Shown here piece by piece: positions 1 through 10,122 of a stretch of 64,000 nt of DNA. A model generated the notes under the pieces. It saw nothing but the letters and a program-made list of their open reading frames with translations. It had not been told where the DNA came from and did not search any database. Source of the DNA: Candidatus Sodalis pierantonius str. SOPE (GTDB lineage: Bacteria > Pseudomonadota > Gammaproteobacteria > Enterobacterales > Enterobacteriaceae); NCBI RefSeq assembly GCF_000517405.1, contig NZ_CP006568.1:3596001-3660000 (forward strand), read 5' to 3'. The position numbers and the translations under genes are program-made. Within the stretch, counting starts at the first letter, position 1. The number at the start of each line of letters is the position of its first letter.

Positions 1-691
1 GGCGTAAAAAAGCCAGGCCCTCGCCCATCTCGTGCAGCAGACCTTTCAGCCGGGTCGAGAGCGGGCGCTGCGGTACGCGGATAGTGAACAAAAACAGGAT
101 CAGCGGCACGTAGGAGGCGGCGATAAAGGCAAAACACCAGCCCTCGCCGACGGTATCCACCAGCACGCCGCCCAGCGCCGGCCCCACCAGGCGCGCGCCG
201 TTGAAAATCACCGAATTCAGCGCCAGCGCATTGGCCAAATCGTCGTGCGCCACCAGATCCACCACCAGCGACTGCCGGCCGGGTAAATCAAAGGCGCTGA
301 TCAGCCCCAGGCCGGTCGCGATAGCTATCGCCAGCGCGCCGGTAATCAGATGATTGAGCGTTAGCACCGATAATAACGTCACCAACACGGTGATACCGAT
401 TTGCGTCGTCAATACCAGCCGGCTGCGATCGCAGCGATCGACAATCACGCCGGTAAACAGGCAGAAGAATAAAATCGGCCCCTGGCTGCAAAACGCCAGC
501 ATCCCCAGCAATACCGGTGACGACACGCCCAACCGCCAGATAAGCCAGCCGAGGGCGATGGTATGCACCCAGTTGACGATGACCGACAACAGCTGTCCGC
601 CAAAAAATTGACGATAATTAGCGTGCCGCAAGGCGTTGCCTGAAGGGCGCAATCCCTTTTTTGGCAACAGGGAAAAACGGGCAGTAGTCAA
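1..691 (-). CDS. MFS efflux transporter, N-terminal part (cut by window edge)
   Basis: Reading the minus strand from 691 gives an open frame that runs off the left edge, so about 230 N-terminal residues are seen. The product is hydrophobic with several membrane segments and reads as a major facilitator of the drug/siderophore exporter type (EntS-like, MFS_3). Support includes the cytoplasmic loop motif GVIVDRCDRSRLV between the second and third helices and the segment FDLPGRQSLVVDLV. The chosen start is TTG at 691, with GGGAG five bases upstream; no ATG lies nearby in frame. The substrate cannot be inferred. Its downstream half is outside the window, so intactness is unknown. It is transcribed in the same direction as the ABC operon behind it. 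Confidence 0.75.
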   Translation of the reverse strand, partial: MTTARFSLLPKKGLRPSGNALRHANYRQFFGGQLLSVIVNWVHTIALGWLIWRLGVSSPVLLGMLAFCSQGPILFFCLFTGVIVDRCDRSRLVLTTQIGITVLVTLLSVLTLNHLITGALAIAIATGLGLISAFDLPGRQSLVVDLVAHDDLANALALNSVIFNGARLVGPALGGVLVDTVGEGWCFAFIAASYVPLILFLFTIRVPQRPLSTRLKGLLHEMGEGLAFLR

Positions 692-788
692 GGAAACTCC
701 CACAAACGGCCGCGCGCGGCATCACCCCGGAGGAAATGCCGGCCAGACAGGGCCCGGGCCGCGTCGCCCGGGCGGTATAGCCGGCGTC

Positions 789-2316
789 TCAGGCGCCGTG
801 AACGGTTTTCGGCGTCAGCCAGGCGTTGCTGCCGTGGTATAAAAAGACATAGGCGCCGGTCTCCTCCAACTGATCCTGTAATGTGATATACATAGCCGCC
901 CGTTTCGCCTGATCCAGCTCTACCGCCGCTTTGGCGTTGAGCGCATCCCAATTTTTGTCGCAGGTCGTTGGGTGTTCCAGATACCCACCTGATCGCAGGT
1001 AAACCAGGCGGTCACCCAACTGGCGTCCGGCGCGGTGGTAAAGGTAGTGAGGCGCAGTTGCGAGTCCTTCCAGGCATCGCCCTCCGATTCCTGGCCCGCG
1101 GCGACAAATGCCGCCCCATCCATCTGGTTGATTTTCAAGTCGATACCCACCTTAGCCAGCTGCGCCTGAATGACTTGGGCCACCGTTCCGCCGTCGGTGG
1201 AAGTGGACAGGTCCAGCCTGAGCTGCAAACCCGAGACACCGGCTTTTTGCAACAGCGCTTTCGCCTGCGCCGGATCGTAAGGATAAAGATTTTTGCTACG
1301 CGCCCCGGCCAGCGGCGGCGGCACCAGGCCATAAGCCGGTTTCACCGCGCCGCCGAAAGTGGCGTCCAGAATGGCGGGCACATCGATAGCCTGCTGAATG
1401 GCTCGACGCACCTGCAGGTCTTTCAGCTTAGGGTGATCCACATTCATCCCGAGCCAGGTGTAGGCCAGCGCCGGCCGAACGGTCAGCGTGTTATCGCCCG
1501 GGTCGTCTCGGTATTTCCCGATGGCGCTGATATTGATTTTGGTCATGTCCAAATCGCCGGCTTCAAAGGCGATTTGAGCGGTATTCAAATCACCGATTGG
1601 TACCAACTGGATTTGATCGTACTCGCTGTGGCGGCCGTTCCATCCCTCGTTGCGGACCAGCGTCAACCGCTTGCGCGGCTGCCAGTCGCCGATTTTATAC
1701 GGCCCGGGACAGGCCGCGGGCGCGGTGCCGATTTTTTTATCTTTGGTGGCTTCCAGCGCTTTTTTACAGACTATCAGCCCCGAGGCGTGGGGCAGAGTGC
1801 TGGTAAACAGCGGTGCGAACGGGTGTTTGAGATGGATAATGCCCTCATAAGTGCCGGTGACCTCGACATGATCCAGCGCCTCCCAATCGGAGGCATAAAT
1901 CGCCGCCAGCTCTTTATTGAAAAACGTTCGTAGGAATATTTCACGTCTTCGGCGATCATTTCGCCAAAGCCGCCGGTCCACATGATGCCGGGACGCAGCG
2001 CGAAACGGATAGTGAGCGGGTCGACCTGCTCCAGCGATTGTGCGGCATCCAACTGCCAGCCCCACTCGATACCCGGCTTGTATTGGCACAGCCCGGAATA
2101 GATAGCGAACATCACCATTTCGTCATACCAGCCGCTGCGGTTGGCGGGGTCCAGATTGGTAATGTCCAGGTCATTTTATACCCGCAGCACCTTATTTTGG
2201 CTATCGGCGGCGAAGACCCTTCGCTGACCGCCCACCACGAGCGAGCCGGATACGCCGGCGGCGAGCACCGCCAGCGTTTTGATCAACTCGCGTCTGTTCA
2301 TCGACAGGCCTTTCAT
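789..2316 (-). pseudogene. ABC transporter periplasmic solute-binding protein (SBP family 5), broken
   Basis: This encoded the periplasmic binding protein of a dipeptide/oligopeptide/nickel-type importer. The N-terminus MKGLSMNRRELIKTL followed by a hydrophobic stretch looks like a twin-arginine or Sec signal; AGGAG precedes the ATG at 2316. The body is SBP_bac_5-like (for example the segments LGMNVDHPKLKDLQVRRAI and YPYDPAQAKALLQKAG). Three lesions are visible: an in-frame TAA at 2176-2178, a frame change near 1930 and another between about 960 and 1019; the C-terminus then ends at 789. It is last in the minus-strand order permease, permease, ATPase, ATPase, binding protein. No functional protein is expected; the ligand is unknown. 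Confidence 0.88.
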
Positions 2317-2399
2317 GCATGTGTCTCCTTGAAGATAATGGCGCCGGACCGGGCAGGGGAAAGTGCCGCGCGGAGAAGAGGGAAATGACAGGCAACGTG

Positions 2400-3318
2400 C
2401 TACCCGTTGGCCAACGGCCGCAGCAAGGACGCATCGACACGACAGCGCGCTTGCGCCTGCGGGCAACGGGTATGAAATTCACAACCGGCGGGACGATGGG
2501 AAAGCGTCGGGATCTCGCCCACCAGCACCCCTTTTCCCGCCTCGTCGCCGCTGCCTTTGGCGCTGAGCAGCGCGGCGGTATAAGGGTGCGCCGGCGCGCG
2601 GAACAGGGCGGCGGTCGGCCCACTTTCGACAATGCGCCCGAGATACATGATGGCGATGTCGTCGGTAACATGGCGAGTGATAGCCAGGTTGTGGGTGATG
2701 ATTAAATAGCTCATCCCCAGCTCGCGTTGCAGGGCGGTGAGCAAGTTCAGCCGCTCGCCTTGTACCGACAAATCCAGGCCGGCGGTCGGTTCGTCGGCGA
2801 TAATCAGCTTCGGCCTGAGCGCCAGCGCCACGCGCCTCGCGCCTCGCCTGCCCACCCGACAATTGATGCGGGTAGCGATCGATAAACGCCACCGGCAGCC
2901 CGACCATGGACAATAAACGCCCCGCCTCCGCGCGACGGTTAATTTCGCGTCCGTTGACGCTAAAAGGCTAGGTCACCAGTTTTTCCACGCGCATGCGCGG
3001 ATCGAGCGCCGCCATCGGATCTTGGAAGATCAGGCCGGTATCCCGCCGGATCCCGCGCCAGGACCAGTCGCTGGCGTCCCGCGGCTCGCGGCCGTTAACC
3101 TGTACCGTGCCGCCGCTAATCGGCGTCAGGCCGATCACCGCCCGGCCAAGGGTCGTCTTGCCGCTACCGCTTTCACCGATAAGGCCCAGCGTCTTTCCCG
3201 GCGCCACATGCAGGCTGACGCCGGCCAAGATATCCACATAGCGCACGGCGCCCGGTTTGAGCCGGCTCAGAAGGTTACCGGTGCGGTAGCGCACCACCAG
3301 ATCGTTAATTTCAAGCAT
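2400..3318 (-). pseudogene. Peptide-type ABC transporter ATPase (OppF/DppF-like), broken
   Basis: This is the second ATPase of the operon. The N-terminal frame carries Walker A (GESGSGKTT) and the Q-loop region (LIFQDPMAALDPRM). Downstream come the signature LSGGQ, Walker B (LIIADEPTAGLD), the switch histidine (IITHNLA) and the C-terminal oligopeptide-permease extension with its cysteines. Two lesions are seen: TAG at 2968-2970, where CAG would restore the reading, and a frameshift caused by a perfect 7-bp tandem duplication (2832-2838 and 2839-2845) directly after LSGGQ. Its ATG at 3318 overlaps the stop of the upstream ATPase by 8 bp, showing original translational coupling. Confidence 0.9.
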
Positions 3319-4278
3319 GCGGATCCACCTTATGGCAACGTACCGTCCAGTCGCCTTGTCCGAGGGTGGTCAGGGCCGGCGTCACACCGAGATAGTGCCC
3401 GAAAGCCGAGGCACAGCGTGGCTGGAATGGACACCCGACCCGCTCGCCGCCGGGCGGCGGGACCGCGCCGGCGATAAACGGCAACTCGCGGCTGACGCCG
3501 GGAATGCGCGCCGGATCGCAGGCCAGCAGCGCCCGGGTATAGGGGTGCGACGGCGCGCCGAAAATGCTGTCTATCGGTCCTGCCTCGACAATTTTGCCGG
3601 CGTACATCACCGCCACCTTGTCGCACAACGCGCTGACCAGATGCAGATCGTGGGTGACAAAAATAATCGCGCCGTCCACCAGCTTCCGACTGGCCTTAAG
3701 GACCTCTACCACCTGCATTTCCGTCGTGGCGTCCAGCGCGGTGATCGGCTCATCGGCTATCAGCAGTTCCGGTTCGGTCAGTAACGCCGCGGCGATAGCG
3801 ATACGCTGACGGATGCCGCCGCTCAGCTCATGAGGATATTGGTGCAGCCGGCCGCCGGGGTCGGATATCCCCACGCGCTCCAGCATGTGACGGGCGCGCT
3901 GGCGTTTTTCCGCGCGCGTACCGGCTTTATGGTGTTGAAAAGCGACAGCTGTTTACCAATCGTCACCACCGGATTAAGCGCGGTAAAAGGATCTTGCGAG
4001 ACGGTGGCGATACCGTTACCGCGCAATTTGCGCCGATCTTCCTCGGACAACGTCAGCAGATCGACCCCGCGATAGCGCAATTCACCGCTGGCCTGGGCAT
4101 TGGGCGGCAGCAGGGTCAACATGGCGCTGACCAGGGTGGATTTTCCGGAACCGCTTTCGCCCACCAGCCCCAGCACTTCACCTTTATTAAGCGACAGGCT
4201 GATATTGCGCACCGCCTGTAGCGGCCCACGGGGAGAGGCGTAGCTGACGGTTAACTGATTGATATCGAGCAGCGTCAT
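3311..4278 (-). pseudogene. Peptide-type ABC transporter ATPase (OppD/DppD-like), frameshifted
   Basis: This was the first ATPase of the five-gene importer. The N-terminal frame from ATG 4278 has Walker A (GESGSGKST), the Q-loop (VSQDPFTALNPV) and continues to about 3900. There the reading shifts frame; the second frame carries the LSGG-type signature, Walker B (LLIADEPITALD), the switch histidine (FVTHDLHL) and the C-terminal zone typical of OppD-like proteins. One frame change near 3890-3910 separates the halves, between RARKN and MLERVG. The start overlaps the stop of the permease gene by 4 bp. A subunit with both halves cannot be made without frameshifting. Confidence 0.9.
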
Positions 4279-5193
4279 GGGCGATCGTCTCCGGTGTGGC
4301 TATGGGTGCGTGGATCCAGCGCGTCGCCGAGAAAGGTGAATCCCAAGGTGGCGAGAACGATCGGCATGCCGGCGGCAATAACCATATGCGGCGCCTGGCG
4401 GATATAAGAGTAGCCATCGTTGAGCACCGTGCCCCAGCTGGCGTCCGGCGGCTGAATCCCTTGTCCGAGGAAGCTCAGACCCGACTCGATGGCGATAACC
4501 GCGGGGATATCCATCGCCACCATGACCAGTAGTGTGCCGGTCAAATTGGGAATCAGATGCCGAACGACGACGCTGACCGGCGACGCGCCCATGGCCCGGG
4601 CCGCGACAATATACTCCATGCGCTTAAGTACCCGCGTTTGGCTGCGCACCACCCGGAAATAGCCCGGCACCATGAAGGTAATAATGATAAGAATTAAGAA
4701 TAATGGTGGCTAGACTGGAGCCGGCCTGCGTCACCACCGCCAGGGCGAACAAAATCATGGGAATCGACATCAGCGAATCACACAACAGCATCAACAGCGT
4801 GTCGAGCTGGTGCGGCCCGTAGCCGGCCACCAGCCCCAGCAGCGATCCCAGCAGCAGTGCCCCGCCCGTGCCGGCAAAAGCGACCATCATCGCGATACGC
4901 GTACCGTAAATCAGCCGCGACAAAATATCGCGACCCAGCTGATCATTCCCCAGCCAATACTCCATGCTTGGTCCTTTAAGCCGCAGGACCGCTTTGATGG
5001 CGATGGGATTGTGCGGCGCTAGCCAGGGCGCGAATAACACGCACAGCATTAACGCGAAGACGCAAATCAAGGCGAAGCGGCCGATCCCGGTCGACCAGAC
5101 CTGCCGCAGCACCCGATAGAGGCCCATGCGCGGCGGCGTGGCAGCGTTCTGTGCCGGGGAGCCGGCGACCGGCGTTGACAGTTCTATCATCAC
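4275..5193 (-). pseudogene. Peptide-type ABC transporter permease (DppC-like), frameshifted
   Basis: This inner-membrane permease is of the OppC/DppC type: a cytoplasmic N-terminus, a first helix, the segment HPLGTDQLGRD-like (here WLGNDQLGRDILSRLIYGTR), then further helices and the EAA-like loop VLKRMEYIVAARAMGAS in a second frame. The frames meet near 4675-4700, where a short AT-rich run (ATT/CTT repeats) appears duplicated, so slippage is the likely cause. The ATG at 5193 overlaps the end of the preceding permease by 4 bp. Expected to be non-functional, like the rest of the operon. Confidence 0.88.
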
Positions 5194-6126
5194 AGCTCCT
5201 GACGCACGCGCGGATCGAGGCAGGTATTAATGACATCGGCGATGAAGTTAGCCAAAACATACAGGCCGGACGTTACCACCACCGTCCCCATCACCACCGG
5301 AAAATTGCGGGAAATCACCGAATCAAACGCCAATTTTCCGAGCCCCGGACGGGCAAAGACAATCTCCGTCAGCGTCGCCCCCGAAAGCAGCGAGCCGATG
5401 CCGACTCCCAGTACCGATACCACCGGGACCACCGCAATCGGCAGCGCGTAGCGCAGGGCGATCAGCCGATCGAGCATACCGAAAGCGCGGAAAGTGCGAA
5501 TATGATTTTCCTTCAGAACCTCCAGCATGGAGACGCGCACCAGGCGGGAAAGATAACCGATCCAGCCCAACGCTACCGTCAGCGACGGCAGCACCAGCGC
5601 GTGGAGCTGCGAAGCCACATCGCCGCGATGCCCGGCGCCGATAGCGGGAAACCACTTCAGGGTCACCGAGAAAATCAACAAGGCATAAATAGCCACCACG
5701 AAGGCCGGCAGCGCGATAACGCTGATAGACAGCACGCCGATAATACGGCCGGCCCAGCTGTTCTGGCCCAGCGCCGCCCAGCAGCCGAGCGCCATTGCCC
5801 AGCCGATGGCGCACAGCGCGCGCCAGCACCAACGTGTTGGGCAGGGCGCGGGTGATGAGTTGTGCTACCGGCCGGTGGGTCAGCACATCTTTACCCAAAT
5901 CGCCGTACACCACTCTGGCAAGGAAACGGCCGATCTGCACCTGTGCCGGCTGGTCCAATCCTATGGTGACGCGCAAAGCCTGTTTTTGCGCCTCGCTGGC
6001 GCGCGGACCCAACGCTACCGATGCGGGATCGCCGGGCACCAGGAACACCAGGCAAAACAACAGAGAAACGGCCACCAACATAACCGACGCCGCCAAAAGC
6101 AGCCGGCGAAGCAGATAAATGAGCAT
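5190..6126 (-). pseudogene. Peptide-type ABC transporter permease (DppB-like), frameshifted; first gene of the operon
   Basis: This is the first gene of the operon. ATG at 6126 begins MLIYLLRRLLLAASVML, a typical DppB/OppB N-terminus, followed by FLVPGDPASVALGPRAS and GLDQPAQVQIGRFL. The frame changes around 5810-5830 in an alternating GC run (gcgcgcg on the plus strand); the rest (EVLKENHIRTFRAFGM, the EAA loop, and FARPGLGKLAFDSV) lies in another frame ending at 5190. A 1- or 4-base insertion would explain it. About 300 bp upstream (6127-6426) contain no gene I can support and would hold the operon promoter. Confidence 0.88.
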
Positions 6127-6426
6127 AGATGCAACCTGTAAAGTATCGGCGGTGGAACGCCGGCCAGGACCGAAACCGCCGGAATGCGGTTGGAAACGGT
6201 TATGAGCTTGCCAGTCTTTGTTGGCGATAAACGTCGCGTTTGCGACCTTATCGGTGAGAAATGCGACATATAAGAATGCCGTATGTCGCGCGGCGCCGCC
6301 GCTGTGAGAAAGGATGACCGGACGCAGCCAGACGCTCAGGACCCGGCCGTATAATCCCACGTCGGCGTACGCTCTGGCGCACGCCGTTAGGTCTTTTGTC
6401 CGGGCTCGGGTGACAAATGGGCCGCG

Positions 6427-6808
6427 CTAGGCGCGCGCCGGGCAGGAACGTTGACCGAGGGCAGCAAAAGGAGGCGCCGTAGAAATCCGGCGCATACTGC
6501 GGCCGTAGCCCCGGTTCACCCTCATTGATAGCGCCGAGGGTAAGCGCCACCGACCATACCGCCGCCGCATCGGGCGAGGGCGCGGCGAAGCTTACCTGGC
6601 TGCCGTTGACCCAGGTGGCAGGCAGGCCATTGAGCGGCGCGCGCAGCACAAACTGAGACCAGCGCCGATCGGCGCGACGCCAGATGACCCCCGCCTCGCC
6701 GACCCGCTCTTCCGCTACCCGCACCAAGCCGAGTTCGGCCAAGACCGAATCATAGAATTGCTGCATGCGCGTCAGGTCCCGCACGCCAAGCTGAATATGG
6801 CTGAACAT
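6427..6808 (-). pseudogene. VOC/glyoxalase-family protein, frameshifted near the C-terminus
   Basis: ATG at 6808 with GGGGGAG upstream starts MFSHIQLGVRDLTRMQQFYD, the first beta-alpha unit of a vicinal-oxygen-chelate fold, with the usual early metal-ligand histidine. The family expects a motif like YGAxxRDPDGNKxC near the end. Here the frame changes right after YGASF; the alternative frame reads ALGQRSCPARA and stops at TAG 6427-6429, which would be the ancestral end. The original frame instead continues into unrelated sequence to 6248. This therefore looks like a one-domain protein of about 125 residues broken in its last motif. Function is unknown beyond the fold. Confidence 0.65.
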
Positions 6809-8339
6809 GAGTCTCCCCCTCATGTGACTCGTGCCTTAACTATAGCCAGCGCGCCGCGATTCGTGGCGGCGCCAGCGACATCAGTTATAGCCTCCCAGAC
6901 ACAGCTTCATTTATACAGCGCGTTGGCGGCTTGCCTATTTCCACCGCCTCTTCGTCTGCCACTCTTCGGCGCTGAAATAGTCTTGTTACCGCCGGGCAGA
7001 TTAAATTTCGGGCGACATCGGCGCTGCGAAGCATTGTGTCATGGCGTGCCGAACCCCTCAGCGGCAACGGCGGCCGGCTAACGCTTCACGGGAATAGTGC
7101 CGGTGTCACCCGCCTCTTGCCTTACCTCGCCGCGCGTCCATCTGAATAGCGCAGGGGAAGCCCCAAAGCAGCGCCCGTGAACGGGGGGAATATCCGCCGT
7201 CGCCGTCGCCTGTTTTGCCCCATGCAGGCATTTTCACCGCAAATAGTACGGCGTCCTAATAGACGTTTTACCCTTCCTGACGGCGGTCGCGGTGCGCTTT
7301 ATAACGCCAGCGGTAACGGCGGCAAGCAAACCGATGCCGTTAACCCGATAGAATTAGGTCGACGACAGGATATCAGGGGATATTTCATGGCCGAATTTCG
7401 CCGTTTTCATCTCATATCCATTCATATCCATCCATAAGTAAGCGTAGACCCTGACCGCTTTAATTATTGCCTGAAAAGAAGCAATTTTGCGAGCTATTTT
7501 TGCTCCTTTTGCCACCGCGCGAGCAAAGGGATGGCACCCGCCGGACGCCGTTGTCGCGCCAATAGATTATAAAATCTACAATTAGTTGATTTTAATGATA
7601 AAAATAACATAATTCTTTGCTAAATTTAGATTTTTAGCGAAAAAGATAAAAACAAAATAATTAGTAATTACAACTAGTTAACTGAATTACGCTAAGTCGA
7701 CTTAAGGCGTACTGAAGGTTTTTTTATCTTTTTTGTGAGTTCTTAATTTGCGATTATTTTTTTTAGCTCGATTTTTGCGTGAACTACTGCAACGAAACCG
7801 GCACAATGTTTCATCTAAAAAAAATTCTAAAAATCCCTTTCCTACAACATGTTGCAGCCTTCATATCTGTAAATTCCGGTAAAGATTAGTAGGATATTAA
7901 TATACATTATCACTAATAAAACATAAAAAGATATATTTGCCATTATATTTTCATAATATATGCGCCTTTTTCTTATAGTCATATTTCAAATTTAAAAAAA
8001 CTTCGATAAACTGCTCGGGCAGTCAGTAATGAAGCAGGGGGTCCGATCATACTCCGATTGGGCATTAATAATAACCTGGAAGTAACCCATACTCTTCTGT
8101 CTCCAGGGTGCCCCTATTTAATGGAGGTTGAGAGAATTTCAATATTTTTGTTAATAAAATGTATTTCTTGTTAGCGTAAGCTGACAACATTGCTTGTTTA
8201 GAATATTTCCCAGCGTCGTCGATTCTGCTTAAGTGTAATATTTACTTGGTGCCATTAAAAGCATCTGTAATACTAAACGGAAATCTAATGTGCTTTGGGA
8301 ATAACTGATAGCGAATAAATAACATATAGAGATTAGAAC
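6809..8339. other. 1.5 kb gene-poor stretch; right half strongly AT-rich
   Basis: No gene is supportable here. 6809-7560 is GC-rich and holds only short, low-quality frames (for example 7177-7437) without family features, so it may be decayed coding DNA. 7560-8339 is markedly AT-rich compared with its surroundings and leads directly into the MarR-family gene, so it is most simply a long promoter/regulatory region. A weak inverted repeat (cctgga / tccagg) occurs around 8077-8109. Confidence 0.5.
7576..7682. promoter_or_regulatory. Pair of similar 15-bp motifs, candidate operators
   Basis: ctacaattagttgat (7576-7590) and ttacaactagttaac (7668-7682) agree at 11 of 15 positions and share a palindromic AACTAGTT-like core. 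They lie 650-760 bp upstream of a MarR-family gene. MarR-type proteins usually bind short AT-rich palindromes, so autoregulation is possible, but the distance is large and the evidence is only the repeat itself. Confidence 0.25.
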
Positions 8340-8765
8340 ATGGATAAATCAACCGATATTTCAGTAATGGTAGAGTCCCTATCGCGTATCTATCACCGCC
8401 TGAGAAAAGAAGTGAATGGTCAGCTGGTGAACGAAGGCCTCTCGATGTCGAAAATGAAAATTCTGCATCTGATTACTACCGGCAAAACCAGCGCCACCGA
8501 TATCAAAAACTATATGGGCTTCTCATCCCGTACCGTGGTCACCGTGCTTGATGCATTGGAAAAAGAGGAGATGCTGCAACGCCAGCAAAGCCCTACCGAT
8601 CGCCGGGTGAAGTATGTCTATATCACGGAAAAAGGTCGTGAGAAATTGCGTATCGCCGAACAGACCCACAAAGTCATTCTGGATCGCATGTTTGCTCCGT
8701 TATCCAAGATGCAGTTAGAGAAATTCAGCGAAGTCTGCAATGTACTTGAAGCTCAGCAAAAATAG
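8340..8765 (+). CDS. MarR-family transcriptional regulator
   Basis: The product is a 141-residue protein of normal MarR length. An N-terminal helix (SLSRIYHRLRKEVNGQL) for dimerisation precedes the winged helix: a helix-turn-helix around SATDIKNYMGFSSRTVVTVLDALE and a wing with the hallmark QSPTDRRVKYVYITEKGRE, matching the family signature DxRxxxxxLTxxG. A C-terminal helix closes the dimer. It is not SlyA, whose sequence differs. It stands alone between an AT-rich leader and gmk, so its target is unknown. The frame is intact, unlike its upstream neighbours, which suggests it is still used. Confidence 0.85.
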   Translation: MDKSTDISVMVESLSRIYHRLRKEVNGQLVNEGLSMSKMKILHLITTGKTSATDIKNYMGFSSRTVVTVLDALEKEEMLQRQQSPTDRRVKYVYITEKGREKLRIAEQTHKVILDRMFAPLSKMQLEKFSEVCNVLEAQQK

Positions 8766-9096
8766 CACGGCTTATGATGTTATATCAGCATTGAAATCCG
8801 CAGTAAAAAAAGGGCCGGACAGTTGTAGTCATTTATCGTGACCGGACTGACGGGTCGGACGGCTATTCCGGCTACCAGATAATAGACACTTTATCGCGAT
8901 TTTTAATACTCAAAGGTGGTTTTTTTTACTGGTGGATTTTTGCAGATAAATATCTAAAACGTTCAAAAAAGGAGGTCACGGGGGTTTGCGTCTTCGACGG
9001 TTGCCCGTGCTTCCTTAATTCCTTCATAACCGATACTTCACCCCCTCCGCCGGCTCTGCCGCTACGTTGGCAGCTGCATCGCCTCTCAATGCCGTG

Positions 9097-9102
9097 TATA
9101 AT
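9097..9102 (+). promoter_or_regulatory. Candidate -10 element for the gmk operon
   Basis: A perfect TATAAT lies 47 bp before the gmk ATG, preceded by TG two bases upstream (gtgTATAAT). No good -35 element at 17 bp is visible, so it would be an extended -10-like promoter. The rest of 8766-9148 has no gene; an A-run followed by GC-rich sequence at about 8803 could be the end of the MarR transcript. Confidence 0.45.
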
Positions 9103-9148
9103 AGAAACACGCCATGTCGTTCTTTCAACCTCTGCTGACTATTTCATG

Positions 9149-9772
9149 ATGATTCAAGGTACGCTCTATATCGTTTCCGCCCCGAGCGGCGCGGGAAAAT
9201 CCAGCCTGATCCAGGCGTTGCTGAAAACCCAGCCGCTTTATGACACCCAGGTGTCAGTCTCCCACACCACCCGCGCCATGCGTCCCGGCGAAGCGCACGG
9301 ACAGCATTACTTTTTCGTGCCGGTGGCGGAATTTGAGCGAATGATTGCCGAAGATGCCTTTTTGGAACACGCCCAGGTATTTGGCAATTATTACGGCACC
9401 TCGCGTGAAACCATCGAGCAGGTGCTGGCAACCGGCGTCGATGTGTTCCTCGATATCGACTGGCAGGGCGCGCAGCAGATCCGGGGTAAAATGTCCGACG
9501 CTCGCAGCATCTTTATTTTGCCGCCGTCCAAGGAGGAGTTAGATCGCCGGTTGCGCGGACGCGGTCAGGACAGCGAAGAGGTCATCGCCCGGCGCATGGC
9601 GCAGGCGGTAGCTGAAATGACCCACCTTGCGGAGTACGATTATCTCATCGTCAATGACGACTTCAATACCGCATTGCTTGATCTGAAAACCATTATCCGG
9701 GCTGAGCGGCTGCGCCTTGAGCGTCAGAAATTACGCCATGACGCATTAATCAGCAAATTGTTGGCAGACTGA
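9149..9772 (+). CDS. gmk: Guanylate kinase
   Basis: Phosphorylates GMP to GDP with ATP, in the cytosol. The 207-residue protein matches E. coli Gmk in length and nearly throughout: P-loop SAPSGAGKSS, GMP-binding region SHTTRAMRPGE and YYGTSRETIE, and the lid segment RRLRGRGQDSEEVI. Two adjacent ATGs exist (9146, 9149); 9149 gives the E. coli-like start MIQGTLYIVS. It heads the conserved gmk-rpoZ-spoT-trmH-recG cluster, 54 bp before rpoZ. Intact. Confidence 0.97.
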   Translation: MIQGTLYIVSAPSGAGKSSLIQALLKTQPLYDTQVSVSHTTRAMRPGEAHGQHYFFVPVAEFERMIAEDAFLEHAQVFGNYYGTSRETIEQVLATGVDVFLDIDWQGAQQIRGKMSDARSIFILPPSKEELDRRLRGRGQDSEEVIARRMAQAVAEMTHLAEYDYLIVNDDFNTALLDLKTIIRAERLRLERQKLRHDALISKLLAD

Positions 9773-9826
9773 CACAATTTTCAGTATGATGCCCAGTCAT
9801 TTCTTCATCTGTGGAGTAGCTCACAT

Positions 9827-10102
9827 ATGGCACGCGTAACTGTACAAGACGCCGTCGAGAAAATTGGTAACCGTTTTGACCTGGTGCTGATCGCCGCGCG
9901 TCGCGCGCGTCAGATTCAGGTAGGCGGTAAAGATCCACTGGTTGCGGAAGAAAACGATAAATACACCGTTATCGCCCTGCGTGAAATCGAGAAAGGCCTG
10001 ATTACCAATCAGATCCTGGATTTACGCGATCGCCAGGAGCAGCAAGAACAGGAAGCCGCCGAGATTCAGGCGGTCACCGCGATCGCTGAAGGCCGCCGTT
10101 AA
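9827..10102 (+). CDS. rpoZ: RNA polymerase omega subunit
   Basis: The product has 91 residues, the same length as E. coli omega. The start MARVTVQDAVEKIGNRFDL and the core AARRARQI are conserved; these helices clamp the C-terminus of the beta-prime subunit and form part of ppGpp site 1. It lies 20 bp ahead of spoT, the ppGpp hydrolase/synthetase, as in other enterobacteria. Intact. Confidence 0.98.
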   Translation: MARVTVQDAVEKIGNRFDLVLIAARRARQIQVGGKDPLVAEENDKYTVIALREIEKGLITNQILDLRDRQEQQEQEAAEIQAVTAIAEGRR

Positions 10103-10122
10103 CAGCAGGTTACTACCCTACC

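Noticed and set aside
7177..7437. 86-codon frame in the gap before the MarR gene
   Set aside because: Arginine/glycine-rich composition typical of random GC-rich sequence; no ribosome-binding site or family match.
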